DNA of 64,000 nt from Anabas testudineus (taxonomy: Eukaryota > Chordata > Actinopteri > Anabantiformes > Anabantidae). Positions 35,701 to 44,727 of this stretch are shown piece by piece. Under the pieces are notes generated by a model, which was not told where the DNA came from, ran no database searches, and saw only the letters and a list, made by a program, of their open reading frames with translations. The position numbers and the translations under genes are program-made. Position 1 is the first letter of the stretch; every line of letters begins with the position of its first letter. Where the stretch lies: contig NC_046625.1 of NCBI RefSeq assembly GCF_900324465.2, positions 14,424,019-14,488,018 on the forward strand. The letters run 5' to 3'.

Positions 35701-38026
35701 GTGACATTTTACAGATCCAAGATAATGAAGTGCAATAAATAGGAGTAGCACATGGCTAATCTGCATAAGACAGAGAGGAAACTCCCTTGGTGGGTGAGAG
35801 ATGGTGGACTGCCTTCTGATTGGCTTGGGGGGGAGGATTGAGGGGGAATTCTTTGCAGTCACACAGTCAAAGTTGTGCTGTGTGTGCCAGACACAGCAGC
35901 AATACAGACACACACCCTCACCAGCATAGCTTAAACTTGACTTTGAAAACAGTGAAGTTACAGTGTGAAGAAAACAGTGTCCATCAGTCAATAACGTGTC
36001 TATACAACATCAGGAACACATGAGGTTGTGTGTGGGTCAATAACAAGAGCACTAATAATAGTAATAATGATAATAATAAGTCCCAAGTTGCTCCAGCAGT
36101 GCACGTTTTGTTGAAAGTGTGAAGCGGAGCTGTGTGTGCAGCAGTGAAGCAGTAAAACCTCTGGCGACCCTGCGATGAGTCAATGCTGGGTTCTTATCAG
36201 TAACTGTTGCCTCGCATCCCATGTAATTATAAATGGCCATGAGCAGCGCATGAGGAGCCAATCAGATTTCAGCTAGCATGTCAACCCAAGACCAACTATC
36301 TCCTGGCTCTGACAGCACGATTTTACCTCCACAATTCAAATCCCAGTGCAAAACTGCAATCTGCAGGCTGCAGCCGCTCGCTCCTACAGCCGAGCTGACT
36401 GTTTACAGGCAGCACGCGTGGGAAGCCCAGCAGCTTTTCACAACAGGGGGAAGTCATTTGATCGACTGCGTGATCGCAATGGAACATTTTTACAGTCGTG
36501 CCCCGACGTCTTACACGACGTTTAAAGTCGTTTAAAGTGGACCTGGACGAGCCATTTAACGAAGGGCGACAGGCTGGTGCGGCGTGCTAACCCCGTCCCC
36601 GAGTCACAGCCACGAAATTACAGCTTATAGGCCGAGAAAACAATGCAAGCATGAGCGTGCGGGCAATTATCACCAACTAATATGTGTGAGGACAGATTAG
36701 CCTTTACATATTGACACTGAATAAAGCATTTCAAGAGAAATGAAATCACCGTGCAGCTCAACGCGGACGGTGAAAGCTACGGGGAGAAAACCGAGTCGCT
36801 GCTCTTCGGTATTTTCGCCCCATTTCAAAGTCGGGCCTTCTTGGCTCCCTGAACGTCCTTACATCGGTTCAACAACGTGTGTCTCCTTCATGCGGCACTC
36901 TTCTGCGGCTACACGGCTTTAAAAACACACTGAAAACCACCGCTTTTTAACGGTGTGGTGTAAAGAGGAAAACACACGAGAGGCAGCCATTTTAGAGTCT
37001 TTGCGAACTAGTATCAGACAATGGCTGGCCTGCTACGTTGTGAACTAGCTAGGAGGAGGGAAGGAGACGTGCTAAAGCCCACACCGTGTTCCTGTAATAA
37101 AGGGTTTTTACCTGGGTTCTAACCAGCGGCTGCCCGGCACTTCCCGGGCTCATAGGCGAGGGGTGATGGCCTCTTTGTTGCCAACCCGGGTTGCTCCCTC
37201 CGTACTGGCCGCTGCTGCCCATGTCTGCTGGTCCCTTAGCAGCTCCTTCTTGGCTACCGTAGTCGCTAGACGGGTAGTTTGGGTACCCCCGCGTAGAGCT
37301 GGGGGAGGTTAAGAGCTTGTTGAGTGTCGGTGTGGATGTAGGCTGAGGGTTTCCGATGGTATATCTCTGGTTACTGTAAGATCCAGCCATCGCCGTGGGT
37401 CCTCCCGCTGGTGGCTGCTGCTTAGCTGGCTGCCCCCCAGCTGTCGGCGCCTGGGTACTGCGAGGCGAGTTCATGGCGTACGCCTGGCCGGGATAGGGAG
37501 TCCTGTTCGGGAACGGGCTGTAGTTGTTAAACTGGTGGTTTGAAAAGCCATGGTCGTGTGAATTAGGCTGATACAGGTCCATCATGTTGCTCGACTGCAC
37601 AACCGGACCCGCAGCAGCTGCCATGCCAGGGCTTTGTTGTCCGCCATGTTGATGAAAAGGGGCCCGACCGTAGTGCTGACTGTATCCGTACGAAGGTGGA
37701 GGAAAACCGGGGCCGTGGTGATGCACCAAACCGGGATGGTTATTTCCGTCCGGTCCGACAGAGTCATTCTGGTTATTATTGTTAGCTCTGGGCGGGTTCC
37801 CATTCCCGTTCTTCATCTCAGGTTCCCCTCCTCCCCCTGCATTTCCACCGTCGGCCCCGTCCTGCAGATCCCCCCGGCCCGGCGACACGTTATCCAAGCC
37901 CGGATGCTTTTTGTCTGACTGCTTCTCCCCCGGTACCGACTCCTCCTTGGGGTCTCGATCCGGCTTTTTGAGTTCGGAAGGCGGGCTAGTGTTAAGAGTG
38001 GCGGCGCTGGCGACCTGAGCAGCCAT
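23752..38026 (-). CDS. arid1a: ARID1A (BAF250a) subunit of the BAF chromatin remodeller
   Basis: DNA-binding scaffold of the canonical BAF (SWI/SNF) complex in the nucleus. Twenty coding exons: 38026-37112, 34911-34693, 34572-33970, 33883-33788, 33133-32893, 32152-32063, 31966-31796, 30925-30592, 30458-30313, 30225-30140, 30009-29800, 29703-29499, 29333-29198, 29065-28896, 28803-28617, 27836-27711, 27171-27078, 26876-26038, 25857-25727, 25611-23752. Start [12 protein letters not shown] matches human; an in-frame ATG at 38077 was set aside. The N-terminal half is Gln/Pro/Gly/Tyr-rich. The ARID domain lies at about residues 970-1075 ([23 protein letters not shown]). An acidic tract precedes the BAF250_C armadillo-like domain at about 1950-2270, and the protein ends [10 protein letters not shown] as in human. 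Total length is 6859 bases. A 9-C run at 26393-26401 in exon 18 adds one base; with one C fewer the frame is unbroken for 2285 codons, equal to the human protein. ARID1B is excluded by the exon 20 sequence and the neighbours. Confidence 0.97.
26393..26401 (-). other. arid1a: Homopolymer run that shifts the arid1a frame
   Basis: Nine consecutive C on the plus strand (G on the coding strand) in exon 18. Before it the frame reads [12 protein letters not shown]. After it the conserved [15 protein letters not shown] is one base out of frame. Exon 18 is 839 bases, but codon phase on both sides requires 838. Either the assembly has one base too many or this individual carries a frameshift allele. 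Confidence 0.9.
27441..27522 (+). repeat. Fragment of a dispersed fish repeat with (GGAT)n tail
   Basis: The segment GACAGCTGGAATTGGCTCCAGC, then AGAGGAAAAGCAGTTGGG and a GATGGATGGATGG tail, is the 3' end of a very common teleost dispersed repeat. It matches, in reverse orientation, the left end of the longer copy at 52705-52987. It lies in arid1a intron 16. Its class (LINE 3' end or SINE) I could not settle. Confidence 0.65.
31130..31166 (+). promoter_or_regulatory. CRE-like and MEF2/TATA-like elements inside arid1a intron 7
   Basis: Within the 870-base intron 7 of arid1a, TACGTCAG (31130-31137) is followed by TTATAAATAG (31157-31166). The latter fits both a TATA box and the MEF2 consensus YTAWWWWTAR. 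The spacing resembles a small plus-strand core promoter or an intronic enhancer. The motifs are seen; activity is a guess. Confidence 0.25.
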
Positions 38027-38420
38027 GATATACCCCCCACCTCTCTCTCCCTCTCTCGGCGAGTCAGTCACAATCAAAAGCTAGCATTGAATATAAATAA
38101 TTGTTTATAACCATTTATCCTTGCGCCGATTCATTCCCACCCCTTATACCGGACCGAATCCGGCCGCCATCCCCCGGTTCCGGTTCCGTAAATGGACTAG
38201 AGAGATGATGGAGGCGCCATACAATGCGTAGAAAAGCGAGAGAAATTGTTGTGGGAGTTGTGTTACTGAGCCCGGGTAGAGACGGGGAGCGAACCCAACC
38301 AACACGAGGCTCCGCTACATACAGCCATTTTACCGAGCCGCACGGCAGCCTGCACAACGCGGACTGGATCCGCTCCAGTGCTGGACTGGACTGTTTTGTC
38401 TTACAACCCCACATTGTCTT
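38027..38420 (-). promoter_or_regulatory. arid1a: arid1a 5' leader and CpG-rich promoter region
   Basis: The stretch from exon 1 to about 38,420 is visibly CpG-dense, with repeated CCGGTTCC/GGAACCGG elements near 38,160-38,190 and no TATA box at a usual distance. It fits a broad housekeeping promoter. Poly-T (38418-38438) and AT-rich DNA mark its upstream edge. Confidence 0.5.
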
Positions 38421-39413
38421 TTTTTTTTTTTTTTTTTCCACAGAGGTGGAATATTCCACATGAAGATTGTATAATGTTCTCACAACTCATTAATGTCTCC
38501 CAACATATAGAAACAGTGTACATTTACTGCCCCAAAAGATGCTGAGAATTACAAATAAATGTAATAAACGTGCGCATGCATGCTGGATTTTCTAAGTGCT
38601 CACTGCGGGGAGAAACTAATTAATTCATGAAATGTGTAATTTTTTTCAAGTGTATGTGCGTTTGCACATCATTGTGGATGAGGCGCAACTGCGCGTGTGG
38701 AGAGCTGTGCTGCGCACACAGCAAGGAGGACACCAAAGGAACTGAGCTGAAAGTGCTGTTAATGAGTTCATTTATCTTGCCATGTTCTAATTCTCACTTG
38801 TGAAATAAAAAAAATAAAAAATAAAAATAAAGAGAAGTATTCGGCACATATGTGCATGTATTCAACTCAAATAATCTGCCTGGGTACACTGGTGTCTTTG
38901 GTTAATTCCCACCGGTGAATCTGAGTGGTGTTTAGGCAAGCAAAGGCAGCACACACAGGTTTTTCCAGAGCAAAAGGAGGAAGCCTTGCAGCAAACGAGA
39001 CTACCAATGCACATTCCCTCTCGTTCCCTCCCCTGCCTGCTCTGCTCTGCTCTGCTCTCCCCTACCACCCCCTCTCCTCTCCTCTCCTCTCTGTCTGTCT
39101 CTCACTCCAGCAGAAACACTCCTCTGCTGAGTGTGGGGGGATGGGCGCACAGGCTCCAGCTCTCTCTCACCCTACTAACATTGAACTACGCCGAACAGAA
39201 AAAAAAAAAAAAAAAAAAAATCCAGACCTTATCTACCAAAAGAGAGAGAGAGAGGGAGAGAGAGAGGATGCATGAGCAGTTTCAGAGTCTCCCAACAATT
39301 GGAAAAGTGGAGCATTTGTTTCCCCTTTCTCGGTCAAATGAAGCAGACATTTTTTGGCATGCACAAAACGCGCAGGGTGTGCGCACATTGAGCAAAGCTG
39401 GGGTGGCAATGAG

Positions 39414-39450
<37 letters not shown>

Positions 39451-39652
39451 CGAGGCAGAGGGAGTTATTGTGGGAAAGAATTAAATAGGAATACACTTTA
39501 AGAGTTATGAGGCGTTTTACAGTTCGTTTGGGTTTTTTTTTTTTTTTTTTAGTGCACATGATATTTTGGTTGTTAAAAAGCAACGAGGTTGCCTTTCGGT
39601 TTCTCTTCTCACTCTCCACGCACAGAAACTGTCTCTGCTCTCTCTCTCTCTT

Positions 39653-39683
<31 letters not shown>

Positions 39684-39979
39684 TCTACCTCTAGGGGGCT
39701 TATAGGGGAGAAAAAAAGGCAGGAAGTACCAGTGAGAAGGCATACTTGATCACATGTACAAACATCGGAACACAATTTAACATTCTGCCTGACACACCCC
39801 CCTAATGCACAGAGACCTGAGAGCTTTGCAGGCAAGACGCTTTCCATATATAATTTCACAGCCACATCATACCACACAGGGTTAATGTGATTTCCCACAT
39901 CATTGCGAGCTCTCAAAGTGGATCACGCTTTATTTTAGTCTGACTGCAACCCTGCATGAGTGCAGTGCAGCTTTCTCTT

Positions 39980-40011
<32 letters not shown>

Positions 40012-41290
40012 GAAGCCTCATGTTTATGTGACTGTACAGACTTCTTGAAATGATAAAGCGGATATCATTTCAAACTGGGTTACACGGTGTAAGAGGAGTA
40101 CAGTTGTAAGGGAGGGAGGGGGGTGTAAAGATCAACATATTCACCAAGTTAAAAGAGAGTTTTAGTTGCTTTCATGAAGACATAGGCTCTTCCATCCCAG
40201 AGACCAGACACAGGGCCAGTTGTGCAGAAACACAGATTTAATGTGGCTTCCTCTCCCCGCCTGACTTAATTTTTCTGCTTTGGCGGCTGGGAAGAGTTGG
40301 ACCAGACTTCTGCGGATCTGGGAGGAGGATTTGCAAACACATGTGCCATCTGCTGGTCAAACAAGAACCCCAACATACAAGGACTAGGTCTTGGCCAAAG
40401 TCATTGCTGCCTCTGATGTGTGGTTGGTGATGCTTCTGATTGACCTCTCCTCTGACAGTACAAAGTGTTTTTTTGAAGTATACGATGATTGCTTTAGATT
40501 TGTGGAAATACATTTCTCCATTATTACCAGTATGAAAGCACAAGGAAAGAAAGATCTGCAAATTTATACAATTGTTATGACAAAATAGCAGTTTTGTACC
40601 CTTCTATCCATACATACTAGCATACACTGACACCCCAATCCTGCTGAGAACTTAGTAATCAGGTTGGTTGGATATTAACCTTCTCAACATTTGACTTATC
40701 ATTAAGAATTATCAATATTTTCTATCCTCATATATATTTGATTGTATTCTTAACATTAAAAACAGGAATAATGTTACATTTTTCCCATTCACCACACACA
40801 CACTCTAACTGCACTAAGAGGCAGTGACAGCTGTCAAGTACCAATATAATATATAATATATATATTGTTGTCTGTATTTTGGGTCAGACATCCTCGGCAC
40901 AAAAAAAAATACAACTGTGTCAAGTATCTTTACAATGACAAATAATTTTTTTCATGTAGACCAAGTACTGACTTTTGTTGCAGTGTGTGCTTAAATTGTC
41001 TTCACTATATCCTAATTAGTGAAACATTTCTGTTTTCAGCTCAATTAATGTCGTTTTTCTCTCCTTGACTTTTTAGTGAGTTAATATATGTACAGTACTA
41101 AGTTGCGATATGAGCTTTCTATACAGTGGCTATATTACGAAGTCACTTGATAAAATCGGATGATAATACCCTGCAACTCTGGATACTTAGCATGACAATT
41201 TACATGTACTTAAGTTTCCTCAAAAACATCAGCACCTCAACCTTTTACTCAGACATACTCAAAAATGATAAATGTATTGCCATCTATTGC
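38421..41290. other. Simple-repeat-rich spacer between arid1a and gpn2
   Basis: No gene was recognised. From 38.42 to 40.02 kb simple repeats crowd together. They are poly-T (38418-38438), TCTGC/TCTCC pyrimidine repeats (39036-39110), a 22-base poly-A (39199-39220), GA repeats (39241-39268), (TG)n (39416-39447), poly-T (39532-39550), (CA)n (39655-39682) and CT followed by (CA)n (39972-40012). From 40.02 to 41.29 kb the DNA is AT-rich and featureless. Open frames here arise from the repeats. Confidence 0.7.
39416..39447. repeat. (TG)n microsatellite
   Basis: About 15 uninterrupted TG units upstream of arid1a. Two (CA)n tracts at 39655-39682 and 39991-40012 lie within 600 bases. The CA runs are the complement of the TG run, so the area has inverted microsatellites. 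Alternating purine-pyrimidine DNA of this length can adopt Z-form and is usually length-polymorphic. Confidence 0.9.
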
Positions 41291-41291
41291 C

Positions 41292-41297
41292 TTTATT
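41292..41297 (-). other. gpn2: Candidate poly(A) signal of gpn2
   Basis: AATAAA on the minus strand, about 230 bases beyond the gpn2 stop at 41526, would give a short 3' UTR. It is the nearest such hexamer downstream. Confidence 0.5.
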
Positions 41298-41525
41298 GTT
41301 ATCTATAATGACAGCAGTAGAACATTTAATCATACAAATCTCTCAATGATAACTACAGAAAGAAAAGTTTCTGTATTTACACCGTTTTATCGTTCCTCTT
41401 GGTGATTTTTACATGATGTGGCACAACCTTGAAGCATTAACAACATTTAGATTCAAATGAAGTGGAAAGACTTCCATGATACACTGGTGCTGAGAAGTTT
41501 TGTCTTTATATTTGGGTTTTTCATT

Positions 41526-43931
41526 TTACAGGTCCATCATTTCCTCCTCCACAGTCTTTCCACCAGGTTCAACATACCTCTCCTGAACTCCAAGTGTACT
41601 GCAGGGTTAGTCAAGGAAAACAAGACTAAATGACATGATTTAAAATAGGCAGTAGTAAACTGTAAGGTTCCGATTACATTAGCGCAAATCATTACAAGTC
41701 ATTAAAAACGCTAAAATATTCAGCCGTTCACCCATGTTCTGTAAATGTTCAGGTTTGAGTTTAAACCAGATGAGTCACAGTGAGTCACCACTGTGATGAG
41801 GAAAGGATACGAGCTGAACTGGAAATCTGCCCCCACAGCAGCTGACATCATGGCCTGCAGATTCCTCTCCTCCAGGTCTCCAAAGCAGTAGCCATTGGCC
41901 TTGTCCACTGCCCGTAAGACTTGAATCATGCTCTCTTTGTCCTGAAGACAGAAAAGAGAGGCGTTGTATCAACAGGGTTTTCTGTGTAGAAATTCATTGA
42001 AACTGCTTACTGAGAAAACCCGATAATGGACTGTTTGAAGACGACTGGATTTCTAGCTTTTAAGTGACCAGTATAAAATAAATACTATGTAGTGTTTAAT
42101 ACATCCTAATACTCTTTCCCTATTTTTAAACAGATCTACTGCATAGTCTTTCTAAAAGCTTCTTGGAAATGTGATGCAGTCTGTTTAGCCTTGTATTATG
42201 TTTAACAAGGTTTCTGAGATAAGCCATGCATGCAGACAAAACCACACAACTCCTAACTCATCAGCCTTCAATACTAAACAGTATTTTGACTCTCTGAAGG
42301 TTAAACATGTTGTGTTTTTGCCCTTTAAATGTTCCTTTCTTCAGCGACATTGGTAACTAAGGTAACTAGTAGCTGTTTAACTAAGAGGGTGTAGAAAACA
42401 GAAACCAATCAAGGTTGCATTTCCTGAGTGCCAACCTCGGCACTTGTACTATACGCCACAAGGGTACATTGGTCTGGACTTCTGTCTGTGAACACACACA
42501 GGGTCAAATCAGTGTCCACAAAGAAGTAATGTCAGGGAATGAATACAGTGCTGACAGGCTGCACAAAATGTATCCAGTATTCAGTTGCAAATGCTGAAAG
42601 CGATTTATCATTTGCCTGTTTAAACTAAATAATTGTTTGATTTTTAGGGATTCTTGGAAGAGAGCATTAACAAAGTAACGTTAAGCTGCATTAATGTTGA
42701 ATGTTCGTACCAGTAGTATTCAATATGGATGTTCTGTGCATACCTGATCCTTTACAACCTGCTTGCTCTACATTTCTCATATATAACAATTTATTATAAA
42801 TTAAATATGGATAAAGTAATATGGGTTCTTTATTTACAATTTTTAAGAAATAAATTAGCAGCCATACCTGTACGTTGAGAGGGACAAAGGAGACAAGGCT
42901 GTAATCTTGTATGACCTCTGCCAACTTTTCATTTAGATGACGAAATTTTTTAAAGAAGGGGTCTGCAGCCAGGTGATCGAGAAGATAGGTCAGGTCCATG
43001 ACCTCTGTGTAGAAGTCAAGGTTGAAGGCTGTACAGGACAAGAAAAATGTAGGAAGATGACCTTGAGTGTAACATCTCATGGTGCATAAGCTGAGAATAT
43101 GTTGTCTTTAATATTTTTGTTTAATTCTGTTTAAGGTCAATTTAAAGGTGTTTCATTTACCCAGTTTACCATACTGCTCAATCAAGTCCATCTTGGAGAG
43201 GACGTTGACGTGAGGAAGCTCCACATGCAGCATGGTGGACAGGGAGGTACACAGTACAGAGATAAACTTGGCTGGGTCAGCACAGTAATGAGAGTCCACA
43301 AGGTGCACTGCAGACAGCTTAAAAACAAATAATAACAATAATAATAATAAATAAGAGGAAGAACAAGAAAGTGAGGTAAAACAAAAAGTCATCGCTTCGA
43401 GATGGAGTCACTTTAATATTAATTTGATGATCTACATGCATGATGACTACATCAGTTTAAGGCTCTGGGGACATGAGATCATCCCCATCCCCAGATGTGT
43501 AAAAAGCTCACCCTGAAATTCCACTTGGCCAGCTGGGAGAATATATTCTTCACTGAACTCTGGTGGGTGTACAGTTCCACCTGCCCAGGACAGTCAAACA
43601 AGAAGTAACAGTCACCGTGTTCTTTGAGTTTGGTCTCTAACCAGTCCAGATTTGCTTCAAGATACTCCATACAGTACAGCAGCCCACCATTAGGCCCCAG
43701 CTTCAACCCTTCCATAACATCATCCAGAGTGACCAGCTCCGAGATATCTAGCCCACAGGAATAGGGCAGTCCTTCATTGGCAGGGTCCATGTTCACCACA
43801 ACCACCTTACGTCCCAGTTGAGTCAGGAACTCCTGCATTCCTTGGCAGTAAGTGGTTTTACCTGAACCTGGTGGTCCAATGACCACCTGACCGAAACGTA
43901 GAGAAGGGGTTTCTCTTGGCTGGCTGGACAT
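41526..43931 (-). CDS. gpn2: GPN-loop GTPase 2
   Basis: Small GTPase of the GPN family, needed with GPN1 and GPN3 for assembly and nuclear import of RNA polymerases (family knowledge). Five exons: 43931-43512, 43317-43161, 43028-42868, 41941-41811, 41598-41526. They encode 313 aa (human 310). The P-loop GPPGSGKTT stands near residue 20. The signature GPN in [21 protein letters not shown] defines the family. [12 protein letters not shown] is the G3-type segment and [11 protein letters not shown] the G4-type segment. Intron 4 (41810-41599) is U12-type. Start [10 protein letters not shown] was chosen because family similarity begins soon after; an in-frame ATG at 44042 would add 37 codons containing a tandem Leu-Ser-Pro repeat. 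The C-terminus is [22 protein letters not shown]. Confidence 0.96.
41599..41810 (-). other. gpn2: U12-type GT-AG intron of gpn2
   Basis: The 212-base last intron starts TC|GTATCCTTTCC, a full match to the U12 5' splice consensus RTATCCTTT. It contains TTCCTTGAC, a full match to the U12 branch consensus, with the branch A 12 bases from the terminal CAG. Splicing gives TC|T (Ser) followed by TLGVQE, as in human SSTLGIQE. Confidence 0.92.
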
Positions 43932-44450
43932 GGTTTCGGAGCCGGAGGGACTGAGGGACTGAGGGACTGGAGGACTGCAGAGGTTCACATCAGATGGGAC
44001 CAGGATGACACTTTCAGTGCGGGGTCTCAGCATCCAGCTCACATTGAACTACTAGGATCACATCAGACAGTGTCACATAACAGGAATAAAGCGTCTGAAG
44101 CCAAGTTAAACCGTTAATGCGCACACTATTATATTCGCTAAACTCATCTTGCTATTTACCAAAAGAGTAAACACGTCTCAAGGATCCATTAACTTAACGT
44201 TAAGGACACGAACAGAGATGGATAACATTATCTAGCATTCATTAAAAGTGTGTATGTAAAATAATGCAAGTCAAACTTACGTTAGCGACAATTTAGTCAC
44301 ATTGCTTTGGACTTAAATGTACACTTTTTGCAAATTATGATAATTTGCCGCCGTTATATTTGCATGCGTGTAATGGTCGATAGCAAGTGGCTAACCTACA
44401 CTTAGCACATCCGGGTTACGTAAGCGACGTGTCAAAATAAAAGCACCGTT
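43932..44450 (-). promoter_or_regulatory. gpn2: gpn2 leader and promoter region
   Basis: Upstream of the gpn2 start the DNA carries a GACTGAGG-type tandem at 43945-43975, then an AT-rich stretch. Near 44,405-44,435 there is a short CpG-bearing patch, ATCCGGGTTACGTAAGCGACGTG. That patch is the likeliest start region. The candidate gpatch3 poly(A) signal is only about 250 bases further on, so the two genes are tightly packed head to tail. Confidence 0.35.
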
Positions 44451-44689
44451 TTTAATTTCGTATGGGTTCATATTACAGAACTGTCAAAATACAACTCATG
44501 GATCATTTCTGGTTGGATGTAAAAATACTAATATGGTCCATACAATTCCATACAAATATGAACTAACAACATTGGAAAATATGTGTGACTTTTGTGGGAT
44601 AGTGAATTAGCAATTTAATAACGTGACAAAATTTTAAAAAAAAGAAAAAGTCAACACAGAAAAATGTTTTGTTTTTTTTTTTATTATGA

Positions 44690-44695
44690 AAGCTA
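44690..44695 (-). other. gpatch3: Candidate poly(A) signal of gpatch3
   Basis: AATAAA on the minus strand 33 bases past the gpatch3 stop codon, immediately followed by a long A/T run. It implies a 3' UTR of about 50-70 bases, unusually short. Confidence 0.6.
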
Positions 44696-44727
44696 GTCAA
44701 AAATATATATACAAAATAATAAATTAA

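Noticed and set aside
38027-38077. Upstream in-frame arid1a ATG (MIVTDSPREGERGGGYI)
   Set aside because: Human and other ARID1A proteins begin MAAQV at the position of 38026; the upstream 17 codons have no counterpart.
38986-39916. Open frames of 171 and 227 codons
   Set aside because: Both run through (TG)n, (CA)n, poly-A and GA tracts and encode Val-Cys, Thr-His and Lys runs. They are products of simple repeats.
43932-44042. 37-codon N-terminal extension of gpn2
   Set aside because: In frame and open, but family similarity starts at [15 protein letters not shown], and the extension consists largely of a small tandem repeat. The downstream ATG gives a length equal to other GPN2 proteins.
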